From contig JAGNEZ010000061.1 in NCBI GenBank assembly GCA_018003015.1, positions 1-35,258 on the forward strand: DNA of 35,258 nucleotides, given 5' to 3'. Shown one piece after another: positions 17,818 to 26,117 of this stretch (its first letter is position 1; each line of letters starts with the position of its first letter). A program made the position numbers and the translations under genes. Under the pieces are notes generated by a model. It was not told the origin of the DNA. It ran no database searches and saw only the letters and a list, made by a program, of their open reading frames with translations. This stretch comes from Phycisphaerae bacterium. GTDB lineage: Bacteria > Planctomycetota > Phycisphaerae > UBA1845 > PWPN01.

Positions 17818-18543
17818 TCAGCGCCGACGACGGAGCAGGAGCAGCATCGGCAGTCCGAACAGCAGTAACGCCGTCGGCTCGGGAGTGAACGTCAGGTCGT
17901 CGAAGAACATCCTGACTTCCGCCCGGCCGCCAACCTTGACAAAGAAAGCGACCGTGCTGGTCGTGTTCTCGAGCGTCAACGAACCACTGCCCGTCAGCCA
18001 GCCCTTGTCTAGCACATTCGGGTCGTGCAGCGGCGTTCCGTCCGCCTGATCCCACCTCTTGATCAAGACAAGCTCGCTGAGTGGATCGTTGGGGTCTACA
18101 GCGGTGGCGTCGTTCGGAACGTCCTTGACATAGCCGATCTCGACCCAGTAGTTGTACTCGTCCTGGGCAATGAGCTTGGGATACAGAGCGTAGCTATAAT
18201 CCACCGTCTTGCCACCGGTCATGTCCGAGCCGAGGATCTGGTACACGGACACACCAGCGGGGTTGTTCTGAATGACGATTCTCATCGCCTGCAGCCCGGT
18301 ATGCGCATTGGCGATTGAAGGACCGATCGTCACCTTACACAGCGGGGCAGGGTCACCAAGAGGGTAATGGTCAATGTCGTACATCCAGGGCAACTCCGTC
18401 AGGCTGCCCGCCGTCGGACCACTGACTACGACGCCGCCAGAGCCGGATGCGCCGTCCTCGAAGCCACCGTCTGCCAGCGGCCACGCGGCAGACGAGGCCG
18501 TGACGGCCAACAATACGAGCCCACACAACAGTAATGCTTTCAT
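17818..18543 (-). CDS. PEP-CTERM surface protein
   Basis: A 241-residue exported protein with a signal peptide (MKALLLCGLVLLAVTASSAA) and a typical PEP-CTERM tail: TPEP, a hydrophobic helix (TALLLFGLPMLLLL) and a final RRRR. In known systems this tail is recognised by an exosortase, which cleaves it and transfers the protein to the cell surface or exopolysaccharide. The body is a beta-rich domain of unknown function (ADGGFEDGASGSGG near the start, RMFFDDLTF before the tail), resembling carbohydrate-binding jelly rolls. GGAGGAGG precedes the start by six bases. No exosortase gene lies in the window. Two hairpins occur in its leader (18572-18611). Confidence 0.88.
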   Translation of the reverse strand: MKALLLCGLVLLAVTASSAAWPLADGGFEDGASGSGGVVVSGPTAGSLTELPWMYDIDHYPLGDPAPLCKVTIGPSIANAHTGLQAMRIVIQNNPAGVSVYQILGSDMTGGKTVDYSYALYPKLIAQDEYNYWVEIGYVKDVPNDATAVDPNDPLSELVLIKRWDQADGTPLHDPNVLDKGWLTGSGSLTLENTTSTVAFFVKVGGRAEVRMFFDDLTFTPEPTALLLFGLPMLLLLRRRR

Positions 18544-19061
18544 TCTGAGCCTCCTCCCGAAGACATGCGAACAAACATTCCTGTTTGCCCTTGGCGGCTA
18601 CGAAGCCAAGGCATGCGGTGCCGGGACACCTTGATCATTCTATGGCGCCTTCCCTCCCTGCGCCTAGCCTTCTTCGGAAGGTCTTCCCCTTTTTCGCAGG
18701 CGCCCAAACGGGCGGAGACTACCTTCCAGCCCCCGGAAACCAGGGCTGCAGTGCGGCCCTCCACGTGCCGTGAGAAACGCGCCGGGAGATCGTAACCACC
18801 GCCTGGGAACAGCACATCAACAAGACGTCGCAACTTCCTGTCGACGCCTGACTTGGGTCGTAGACAGGGTTGATGCACGATGCCGCAAGGCAGGGTATGG
18901 TTGGGTTTCACCCATTCCAGCATGACAAACGGAACACCTCCGCAAGCCGCCGGGCCACGAATCCCCTGCAACCGGCCGGCCTCCCATCCGGATCCTTGCC
19001 CCGAAAACCAGATCCTCCGATACCCAGCCGGTGTGGATCACCGGGCGAATGGAACCGAAGG
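18544..19061. other. 518-base gap upstream of the PEP-CTERM gene
   Basis: This gap contains the leader hairpins of the PEP-CTERM gene at 18572-18611 and a possible minus-strand -10 (TAGAAT in CCATAGAATG, near 18639-18650). A minus-strand frame of 143 codons (18540-18971) is open but has no ribosome-binding site or recognised domain, so I do not call it a gene. Confidence 0.4.
18572..18611 (-). promoter_or_regulatory. Two leader hairpins before the PEP-CTERM gene
   Basis: Read on the plus strand, CCTTGGC at 18589-18595 pairs with GCCAAGG at 18605-18611 around a nine-base loop. CAAACA at 18572-18577 pairs with TGTTTG at 18582-18587 around TTCC. Both stems are perfect and lie in the presumed 5' leader, 30-70 bases before the start codon. 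They could influence translation or transcript stability; no known riboswitch consensus was matched. Confidence 0.35.
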
Positions 19062-20756
19062 TCACGGCTTGTGCTGTGCGTACAGCTCCGCCAGATGGTC
19101 GGCGCGGACGGCTACGTAGTCGGCCCCGAGAGCTTGCTGGATGTCGCGAATCACCTCGCAGGACAGCATGTTCGTGGGCTCACCGACGCACCAGTTCTGA
19201 AGGGTGACATGAAGGAAGGCCGGCCGGCTGACCGGCGTGAACTCGCGGATCTGGGCGAGGACGCTCTGGATCTTGGCCGGCCAACTTTCGCCTTTGACCT
19301 CCGGCCCCACGGTAACCGAGCGGAACACAGGAACGCCGTTGACGCTTTCCGTTGCGTTGTCGGCGGTAGTGTCGGGCTCGCGATCGTAGTTCAGGAACAG
19401 GCCGTCAAGTCCTTCGATGTGCGCGTACTCCTCCACCAGCGATGGTGAACTGGTCTTGTGGGTGTGAATGTGATGCAGATCCATGCGCTTCATGTACTTC
19501 GCGGTCAAGCGGCGGAACTGCTCAAAGCTTTGGCTCCGCATCTCCGGTGAGAGCTCGGCGCCGTAAAGGTTCTCCCGCGTGTAGCCGATCCCGGAAACCG
19601 CGACCATGAAGTGGTCGTTGGCGGAGGCGTACCGGTAAAACCAGTCCATGATGTCCGGGATGAAATCGCTGGCCATGGGGCCAATGGGCCAGCTGATCGC
19701 GACCCGGCCATGCTGGGGGTCGGACCAGCGTCGGAGGAACTCCTGCCGCCAAAAGTTGGTCCCGTCGCCGTCAGTCCTCACGAACGAAAAGTACACCTTG
19801 TTCTCGAGCTTCGGCACGGGCGGCGCTGCTTTCTGCTTGAAGACGGCTCGGGTGCCCGAATGCACCGACACGTTGGATGTACCCTGGCAGTGACCGTCCA
19901 GGTCCATGCAGTCGGTAAACAGACCGTACTGGGCGATGAGATCCACGCCCGGGCCCTCGCCGATGCCGCGGGATTCCGCCTGACCGTGCGCACCCCACCA
20001 GCCGACGACCGGATGGTTGGGACCGATGCGCTGGAAGACCTCGCGGGCCAGGGCGACCTCTTTGTGGCCGTTGTCGTCGTCTTTGCCTGACAACCAGAAG
20101 GTGAAGACCTTGAACTCGGTCATGTAATCGCGCAGACGGCAGGAGTAGGCGCCCATATGCGCAAGAAGTTGCCTGCTGGCCGAATCAAACAGATTCTCGT
20201 AGGCCCAGCGATAGGCGTCGGCGGGTTGGCTCCATCGGCCACGGAGGTCCTCGTGGATCGGCAGGTCAAAGGCGTCCAGTAAATCGGGGGAAACAACCAG
20301 GCAATCATCGATGCTGCCCAGCAGCATGGCCACGTTATTCGTTGCGGGCAGGGCAGGGTCGGTGACGATGCAGCCCTTGATTTGACCCCGGACGCGGCGA
20401 AAGATGTCGTAACGCCCAATCCACTCCACCCTGTCGACATCGCCGCGTTCCTGAAGCCAATGAAGCCAGTACGCATCCTCCACGTCGTGCACAAAATACA
20501 CCCGCGGTTGCGTGCGGTTGACGAGGCCTTGCATCACGGTGAACGCGGATGCCTCACCGGGGGAAAGTCCCTGCAAGGTGGCGACAAGCACGCTGCCAGC
20601 CGGGGGCCTGGAACGTGGGACGATGGAATCACCCTCCGATGAATTCGCGGCACCTGCCTCATCCGGCCGGCTCAGCGCAACCCCCATGGCTGAGGCGGAC
20701 CACCCCAGAGCGGCCGAACCGACGGCCGCCCCCAGCAGTTCTCGACGCGTGTGCAT
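19062..20756 (-). CDS. Tat-exported GxGYxYP-family protein (putative glycoside hydrolase)
   Basis: A 564-residue protein of the GxGYxYP family, a group regarded as putative glycan-active proteins. The start at 20756 is chosen over the upstream in-frame start at 20927 because it is preceded by AAGGAG, starts with a Tat signal (TRRELLGAAVG, Arg4-Arg5) and lies downstream of a good promoter at 20802-20830. The N-terminal half (about 55-310) matches the family layout (LQGLSPGEASAFTVMQGLVN). The C-terminal half has TDGDGTNFW (about 328-336) and the name motif region GIGYTRENLYG (389-399). Here the usual YP of the motif is replaced by Arg394-Glu395. It ends in a regulatory-looking beta/alpha region (GADYVAVRADHLAELY). 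It probably acts outside the cytoplasm on a polysaccharide, but no catalytic residues can be assigned with confidence. Confidence 0.8.
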   Translation of the reverse strand: MHTRRELLGAAVGSAALGWSASAMGVALSRPDEAGAANSSEGDSIVPRSRPPAGSVLVATLQGLSPGEASAFTVMQGLVNRTQPRVYFVHDVEDAYWLHWLQERGDVDRVEWIGRYDIFRRVRGQIKGCIVTDPALPATNNVAMLLGSIDDCLVVSPDLLDAFDLPIHEDLRGRWSQPADAYRWAYENLFDSASRQLLAHMGAYSCRLRDYMTEFKVFTFWLSGKDDDNGHKEVALAREVFQRIGPNHPVVGWWGAHGQAESRGIGEGPGVDLIAQYGLFTDCMDLDGHCQGTSNVSVHSGTRAVFKQKAAPPVPKLENKVYFSFVRTDGDGTNFWRQEFLRRWSDPQHGRVAISWPIGPMASDFIPDIMDWFYRYASANDHFMVAVSGIGYTRENLYGAELSPEMRSQSFEQFRRLTAKYMKRMDLHHIHTHKTSSPSLVEEYAHIEGLDGLFLNYDREPDTTADNATESVNGVPVFRSVTVGPEVKGESWPAKIQSVLAQIREFTPVSRPAFLHVTLQNWCVGEPTNMLSCEVIRDIQQALGADYVAVRADHLAELYAQHKP

Positions 20757-20801
20757 GCCGCTCCTTCCGGTGATATTAAGACCTCTGGAGCATCGGCTGG
20801 C

Positions 20802-20830
20802 ATTATGCCCAGCTTGTCGCGGGCAGACAA
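20802..20830 (-). promoter_or_regulatory. Promoter for the GxGYxYP gene
   Basis: On the minus strand TTGTCT (20825-20830) and CATAAT (20802-20807) are separated by exactly 17 bases, a good match to the housekeeping -35/-10 pattern. Transcription would start near 20795, about 40 bases before the chosen ATG, which supports that start codon. Confidence 0.6.
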
Positions 20831-20996
20831 GACGACTGCCTTCCGTGGCCCCCAGCTTGACGACCAACGACTCTCTGAGTCCCCAGATCTTCTCGCCCGG
20901 CTGCGCCACCGGACCTCGTTCGGCCATCGTTCAGCGCTCCGGTCACAACTGTCTCAGGGAAGCGTCCCCGGCCGCGCATCCGGGCGATCATGGTCT

Positions 20997-21184
20997 CAGA
21001 GAATGTGCCCGGACGAGTACCCCTACGTGGGATACTTCTTCGAATACGGGTTCAGGAACTCGCACATTCATCCCACGACCTGCCCGTGATCTGAGACCTC
21101 GACCCCGCCGAGATCACGTTAAGCGACTACGGCATCGATCGGCTCTTGAAGTCAATGGATGACACGGCTCAAGTCGATAGATGA
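20997..21184 (+). pseudogene. Possible frameshifted coding remnant
   Basis: A plus-strand frame reads MCPDEYPYVGYFFEYGFRNS, then HIHPTTCP and a TGA (21087-21089). Directly after, another frame reads DLDPAEITLSDYGIDRLLKS, then MDDTAQVDR and a TGA at 21182-21184. Both have GC-rich third positions. They look like a decayed 3' end with one frameshift, but the family is unknown and the segment is short. Confidence 0.3.
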
Positions 21185-21188
21185 CATG
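21141..21188. repeat. Short imperfect tandem repeat
   Basis: Two adjacent units of about 24 bases share the pattern GGCTC..AAGTC.AT.GATGACA (starting at 21141 and 21166). Each unit encodes similar residues at the end of the decayed segment. It may be slippage within the remnant. Confidence 0.3.
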
Positions 21189-21333
21189 GGCTTAATGAAG
21201 GCCGTGCCTGTACACCCTGGAGACCAATCCGCACGCTGCGAACTGCTCCGGCAGCCGCCTGAACCGAGGACCGGCCTTGCCACCCCCCCAGAATCTCATC
21301 CCGACAGGCGAGAGCAAGAAGACCGGCTGACCT

Positions 21334-21363
21334 TTGATCTTGCACCTCGTCGTGGGGTACACT
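21334..21363 (+). promoter_or_regulatory. Promoter for the repeat-protein gene at 21634
   Basis: TTGATC (21334-21339) and TACACT (21358-21363) are 18 bases apart. The same -10, TACACT, is used in the good pheA promoter candidate. The leader to the start codon would be about 265 bases, long enough for regulation. Confidence 0.45.
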
Positions 21364-21633
21364 TGAGGTGTAGCTTGGGCTTGCCTGCCCCCATGGCCCG
21401 GCGTCCCGCAACAGGTCTCTGCCCAGGAGGGAAGACAAGCGAAGAACGCCGCCGATGAGCGGCACCCACATCCGACCCAGACGAGTCGATGACGCGCCGG
21501 GGAAACCGGCGGCGCTCCGCAGGGTGCGCCAGTACCCAACACTTCAACGACTCGCCGAGAGAGCCGTGCCGCAGACCGGCGTCGTTGCCGGCTGCATTCC
21601 CCGCGGCTGGAGGCCCATCTGGGGAGATAAGCC

Positions 21634-23877
21634 ATGCGTCTCACTGTCCGGATCCGAGCGGCGGTCGTTCTGCTGGTCGCTTGCGGCCCCGCAGTTGCCG
21701 ACCCCATTCCCGCTCGATATCGAATCGTCGAAGGCAGCACGCTGACCGATGATTGCCCAGTATGCGGCCGGCCCACCGTGACCGTCCCCGTCCGGGGCAG
21801 CTTCTGGCTGCATCTGACCGTGCAGGATTCCCTCTTCTCCAACTACGTGATCCGCGATCTGGTCATTCGCAGCCTCGGCGGGGAGCTCGGCTATGAAGGC
21901 AAGGGCCAAGGTGCCTACCGAATAGGCGGCGAGGTGGCTCTCCTCCAGCGAATGACGCTCGAGGGATCCATCAACGAGTTTGACCACCTGGAGTTCGACA
22001 GCGGGCAGGTGCCCACGCAGGCACCTTTCTCTTGGATTGAGATCGACCTGCCGCAGGTCTCGCCCGTCAATCCACTGCGCATGTTCACCCTTCACCTGGT
22101 GGCCGTGCCGTGGCCGTCCCTGTGGTTCTCAACCGAAGTCGGCTTCCACGCCTCGACAGGGGCAATCCCTGTCAGCGAAGGCGACCTGCTCAGTCCTACG
22201 GGCCAAGTGGTTCGGACGAATGCCCAGCTCACGGCGCGGTTGGGGATCATGCCGATGGTACCTGACCTCGGCCTGGACGCTGTAGCCCTCGTGCTCCCGT
22301 CGCGGCCACCGGCGACGAAGGCCCTGGAGATCTGGTTCTCGACCCTCACCGACGCCGTCAGCACATCGCTCGGCCCGCTGGGCCATGGCGACCTGCTGAG
22401 CGATGCGGGCACGATCGTCCGTCACAACGCCGAGTTGGTCACTCCGTTCTTGCCCCAACCCCCGGTGCCCGACTTCGGTCTGGACGCCGTGAGCATCGGC
22501 CCGGACGGGGCCCTGCTCTTCTCGATCGAGGAGAGCTTCTTCTCGCAGAAGCTGGGCGTGATCATCGGCGATGCCGACCTGCTGTCCGACAACGGCCGAA
22601 TCGTCAAGACCAGTGCCCAGCTGATGGCCGGTTTTCAGCCGGTCGAACCCGTGCCGAAGAGCTTTGGCCTGGACGCCGCTTATGCGTGGCCCTGGGGAGA
22701 GGTTTGGTTCTCCACCGGAGCGAACTTCGTGGACCTGAAATGGGGATCGGTCGGAAAAGGCGACTTGCTCAGTGACACGGGCCGCGTCATCGCGCGAAAC
22801 CGCGAGCTGATGGAGGTTTTCGGCCCACTGGAGGACTTGGCCGACTTCGGTCTCGACGCCTTGCACGTGCTGCTGCCGATTCAGTTCGACGGTTGCGGCG
22901 TGATCACGTACGGCCCCTCGAATTGCCTCCTGTTCCAGGCCGATACCGGAGACCTCTACGTTCTCGACAACCTGGGCGACTTCCGTCTGGGCGATCGAGT
23001 TCACGTCACTGGGATCGTGAATCCAGACCCGGGCTGCGCCCCCGGCTGCCTGGGCGCCAGCGGCTGCATCGAGGGCAACACCATCCACAGCTGCATTGAG
23101 GCTTGTGGTGTGCTCGTGCAGGGAGTGGAGTGTGTCTTGTTCCAGGCTGACCGCGGAGGGCTGTACATGCTGGAGTATCTCAACGGCTTCGGTGTGGGCG
23201 ATCGGGTCCGGGTAACCGGCGGCTGGAATCCCAATTGCCCCACCGCTTGCCAGCAGGGTAACAGCTGCATCGTGAACAACACGATCTCGGCTTCGACTCC
23301 GGCCGACTTCGACTGCGACTGCGATGTAGACCTGGACGATCTCGCGGCGTTCGAAGCCTGCGTTTCGGGTCCGGCCGTGGCCTGTGCGGGCGACTGCGCC
23401 AGGACCGACTTCGATCGCGACACGGACGTAGACCAGTCTGACTTCGGCATCTTCCAGCGATGCTACAGCGAAGCGAATAAGCCGGCGGATCCGCATTGCG
23501 CTCCCGAGGGGCCTCAAATCACGGGGAGTCGGCGAAGCGACTGCAGGCCGGGTCATTCCACCGAGAACGGCTATCCCTGGTGCGGCAAGGATGAACTCGA
23601 CATTATCGCGCAGGGCCATTCCCTTCAGGTGACGCACCGCAACGCGGCCTACAACTGCTGCCTCGATAGTATCCAGGTCACCCTGAACGCTCAGGGACCG
23701 AACCTGCGTTTCTACGAGACAGAGACCCTCACCACCCCGTGTTTCTGCCTGTGCTGCTACGACACAACCACAACGGTTGAGGGCCTGACGCCCGGCGCTT
23801 ACACCATCGAGTACTGCTGGCAGGATGAGGAGAGCGAGTATATGTGCCTGACCAGAGACGTGATGGTGTTGCCCTAG
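21634..23877 (+). CDS. Secreted repeat protein with internal dockerin-like module
   Basis: A 747-residue exported protein with a signal peptide (MRLTVRIRAAVVLLVACGPA, cleavage near AVA-DP). After an N-terminal beta domain containing DDCPVCGRP, there are four repeats of about 58 residues (about 162-412) with the core GDLLSDTGRVV..N..L...F...DFGLDAV and a preceding WFST strand, which suggests a small beta-propeller. Two OB-fold-like cysteine-containing repeats follow (about 419-553, LFQADTGDLYVLD and LFQADRGGLYMLE, each ending GDRV.VTG). A paired calcium-loop module lies at about 558-623. Unlike the other dockerin-like proteins here, a further cysteine-rich domain of about 115 residues closes the protein. 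No catalytic motif is seen; a surface or binding role is inferred. GGGGAGA lies a few bases before the start. Confidence 0.8.
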   Translation: MRLTVRIRAAVVLLVACGPAVADPIPARYRIVEGSTLTDDCPVCGRPTVTVPVRGSFWLHLTVQDSLFSNYVIRDLVIRSLGGELGYEGKGQGAYRIGGEVALLQRMTLEGSINEFDHLEFDSGQVPTQAPFSWIEIDLPQVSPVNPLRMFTLHLVAVPWPSLWFSTEVGFHASTGAIPVSEGDLLSPTGQVVRTNAQLTARLGIMPMVPDLGLDAVALVLPSRPPATKALEIWFSTLTDAVSTSLGPLGHGDLLSDAGTIVRHNAELVTPFLPQPPVPDFGLDAVSIGPDGALLFSIEESFFSQKLGVIIGDADLLSDNGRIVKTSAQLMAGFQPVEPVPKSFGLDAAYAWPWGEVWFSTGANFVDLKWGSVGKGDLLSDTGRVIARNRELMEVFGPLEDLADFGLDALHVLLPIQFDGCGVITYGPSNCLLFQADTGDLYVLDNLGDFRLGDRVHVTGIVNPDPGCAPGCLGASGCIEGNTIHSCIEACGVLVQGVECVLFQADRGGLYMLEYLNGFGVGDRVRVTGGWNPNCPTACQQGNSCIVNNTISASTPADFDCDCDVDLDDLAAFEACVSGPAVACAGDCARTDFDRDTDVDQSDFGIFQRCYSEANKPADPHCAPEGPQITGSRRSDCRPGHSTENGYPWCGKDELDIIAQGHSLQVTHRNAAYNCCLDSIQVTLNAQGPNLRFYETETLTTPCFCLCCYDTTTTVEGLTPGAYTIEYCWQDEESEYMCLTRDVMVLP

Positions 23878-24390
23878 CCCTCATTCGGCAAAACCGATGC
23901 TCGTGGGTGCCCGCCTGGCGAGCTGCGGCAACAACATGTTCCCGGGTCCGCCTACTCCTACGGAGATGTTCGACCTTGTCTGCATGGCTGTCGGCCGCGT
24001 TGAACACTACCTGGCTCGTGGCCGGTCGGTGGGCAAGATGACCCGGAGGTGCTTACTGCACGGGCTGGCTGACGGGTAAGGGGCTGGAGGATCGCGAGCC
24101 CTCTTCGGCTCTGCGGCGACCCAATACGAGCAGAATCATGCCGATGGGCAGGTATCGCATCGCGTTCATCCTGTATTCAGCTTCTCCTTCCTGCCGTGGA
24201 TGGCAGTCTGCAGCAAGATGGACACGGTATCGACCGGACGACAAGCCGCCGATCACCCCGTGATGTGCCGACGACAGCCCTGGACACCCTTTGGAGGGTT
24301 CTGTACAATGCAAACAATGTCTCCAGAGGCATGGTCGGGCATCACGGGGGATTGCCCAGTGTCTCTGATATCCCTGCGCGGGGGGTGCTC
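23878..24390. other. 513-base gap with promoter
   Basis: The gap contains a good plus-strand promoter (24281-24309). Two small open frames were considered: plus 23897-24079 (60 codons, GC-rich third positions, no recognised domain) and minus 24053-24169 (38 codons; MNAMRYLPIGMILLVLGRRR, a possible membrane segment, with AAGGAG about 14 bases upstream). Neither can be confirmed. Confidence 0.4.
24281..24309 (+). promoter_or_regulatory. Promoter for the gene at 24391
   Basis: TGGACA (24281-24286) and TACAAT (24304-24309) are 17 bases apart, five of six matches to each housekeeping consensus hexamer. The leader to the ATG at 24391 would be about 75 bases. Confidence 0.6.
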
Positions 24391-25839
24391 ATGGCTCTTA
24401 CCAAGCGATCAGGTCTGATGTTGAGTGGCCTGGGCGTCGCCGCCGCGCTGTGGCTGGTCGTGGTCACGCGGTCGTTTGCGGAGCTGCACGCGAGCAACTG
24501 TGTCTCGCCGTCCGGCCCATCCGAGATCGTACGGGCGAATCTCACGCAGATCATGGCCGCGCTGTACACGTACGCGAATGCTAACGACGAGGCGTTCCCT
24601 CCCCGGCTCTCGATGCTCTACCCGGAGCTGATCTCCAACCCTGCGGTATTCTGGAACCCCGGCGACAGCGATCCGTGCCCGACGACGATCGACAACGATG
24701 ATCTGAACGGGATCAACAGCGACCAGGTGAGTTTCCGATACATCGGCGGCAGTGCAGCCGACGCACCATTCCTGGTGGTCCATGATCACTCGACCTCCAA
24801 CAACGGCGGCCTCGGGGTCCACGCCGCGATCAGCTCGAGGGGCGGCATCAGTTTCCTGGCCCCAACGATGTCCCCGCCGTCGTTCACCGCGGCGGCCCGT
24901 GCCAACCTGGAGGCCATCGGGGCAGCGCTCCGCAGCTATGCTGAGGACCACGAAGGCCACTATCCGCCGGCACTTTCGAAGCTGTACCCGGCATACATCG
25001 CCACCCCCGCAGTGTTCTGCAACCCGGGCGATACCGTCGGCCCGGGGAGCGTACCCCCAGCGACCATCAACAACGACACACCCAACCAAGCCAATAGCGC
25101 CCAGATTAGTTTCCAGTACATGGCTGCCGGGCAGAACCTGTGGGAGCTTTCGGCCGACGCCGTGCTCCTGCGAGAGAATCAAACTGGACTGGGAGGCAGG
25201 CAAGTGGCCCTGGAAGCACGCGCCAATGGGATCTACTCGATGCCGATCCACCAACTGACGCAGTTGACCATTTCCGGTCCTGATGCCGTGGCCGAAGGAC
25301 ACGCCGCGAACTTCGCCTGTCTGGCCACCTTCGATGACGGCACCATTCAGGATGTAACCCTGTCGGAGCACTGCCACTGGTTGGTATCCAACGGCCAGGG
25401 AGCGTTCGTCTTGCGCGGGCAGTATCTGGCCACACCGCTCATGCCAAACGACACGTCCGTCACCATCGAAGCGATCTACTACGGAGGGTCAACAAGCGAG
25501 CAGCAGACAAGCAAGACGATCACGGTTCTCGCCGACGCGGATGCCGACGGCGTTGAGGATTCGAAGGACCAGTGCCCCTGCACGATCGCTGGAGCGGCCG
25601 TCGACGCATTCGGCTGCCCGGCCTTGGTCTTCGGCGACGCGGATGGGGACGGCGATGTTGACACGGCGGACCTGGACACGTTCGTCGCGTGCGTATCGGG
25701 ACCAACGGTGCCGGCGCGGGCGGGATGCAAGGCTTTCGACCGAGACCGGGATTCCGATGTCGATCAGAGCGATTTCGGCTATCTCCAGCAATGCTACAGT
25801 GGGACAGGACGGCCAGGAAATCCGAACTGCGCGGGATGA
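24391..25839 (+). CDS. Secreted protein with two pseudopilin-like modules and dockerin-like tag
   Basis: A 482-residue exported protein. The ATG at 24391 is preferred over longer in-frame starts because it gives a signal peptide (MALTKRSGLMLSGLGVAAAL, then WLVVVTRSFA) and lies downstream of the promoter at 24281-24309; its ribosome-binding site is weak. Two tandem modules (about 47-155 and 168-285) resemble the globular part of planctomycete pseudopilins (ARANLTQIMAALYTYANAND then FPPRLSMLYPELI; ARANLEAIGAALRSYAEDHE then YPPALSKLYPAYI), each with a cysteine-containing loop (NPGDSDPCP, FCNPGD). Neither has a GFTLIE helix. An Ig-like domain (about 290-380), a thrombospondin-3-like calcium segment (DADADGVEDSKDQCPC) and a paired calcium-loop tag (about 413-482) follow. 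Function is unknown; it cannot polymerise as a pilin without the helix. Confidence 0.8.
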   Translation: MALTKRSGLMLSGLGVAAALWLVVVTRSFAELHASNCVSPSGPSEIVRANLTQIMAALYTYANANDEAFPPRLSMLYPELISNPAVFWNPGDSDPCPTTIDNDDLNGINSDQVSFRYIGGSAADAPFLVVHDHSTSNNGGLGVHAAISSRGGISFLAPTMSPPSFTAAARANLEAIGAALRSYAEDHEGHYPPALSKLYPAYIATPAVFCNPGDTVGPGSVPPATINNDTPNQANSAQISFQYMAAGQNLWELSADAVLLRENQTGLGGRQVALEARANGIYSMPIHQLTQLTISGPDAVAEGHAANFACLATFDDGTIQDVTLSEHCHWLVSNGQGAFVLRGQYLATPLMPNDTSVTIEAIYYGGSTSEQQTSKTITVLADADADGVEDSKDQCPCTIAGAAVDAFGCPALVFGDADGDGDVDTADLDTFVACVSGPTVPARAGCKAFDRDRDSDVDQSDFGYLQQCYSGTGRPGNPNCAG

Positions 25840-26045
25840 AGCTCCTCACCAGCGGCTTGCACCCCCAGGCCACTAAACAACGTCCCTACGGGACACGAAG
25901 CCCTCGGGATGCGAGAGCCGCCCGAACAAGAAGGCGGCCGGGACACAATCGCGAGGTGAAGCCGTGTCACCCCACCAGTCGCCACAGCACTGCGAAAGAT
26001 GTCCCGCCAGGCACGGATCGAACCCATGCCGTCCCGAGATCTTGA

Positions 26046-26054
26046 TGCTATGCT
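26046..26054 (+). promoter_or_regulatory. Possible extended -10 for the gene at 26118
   Basis: TGCTATGCT gives a TG dinucleotide one base before TATGCT, an extended -10 shape, about 64 bases before the start codon. No good -35 was found, as is common for extended -10 promoters. The gap 25840-26117 also has a hairpin GTCCC-TAC-GGGAC (25882-25894) without a T-run. Confidence 0.3.
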
Positions 26055-26117
26055 GGCGGTCGAGAAGGGCTGGACGCCCCGATCATCAGCACCTCCCCAG
26101 TTGAGGAGCGAAAACAC

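Larger units (their letters stand above)
20757..21633. other. 877-base gap with promoters and gene debris
   Basis: This gap between the divergent GxGYxYP and repeat-protein genes holds a minus-strand promoter (20802-20830), a decayed plus-strand coding segment (20997-21184), a short imperfect tandem repeat (21141-21188), a plus-strand promoter (21334-21363) and a hairpin CGCCGG-GGAAA-CCGGCG (21495-21511) in the long leader of the next gene. Confidence 0.5.

Noticed and set aside
18544-18660. Cyclic-di-GMP (GEMM) riboswitch before the PEP-CTERM gene
   Set aside because: An AGGGCAAAC-like stretch is present on the minus strand, but the required second half (GACGCAAAGCC-like) is absent.
22129-23637. 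Open minus-strand frame of 502 codons
   Set aside because: It is a shadow of the 21634-23877 repeat protein.
24053-24169. Possible 38-residue membrane protein on the minus strand
   Set aside because: One hydrophobic stretch and a distant AAGGAG are not enough evidence; the segment also overlaps gap sequence with no conservation data.
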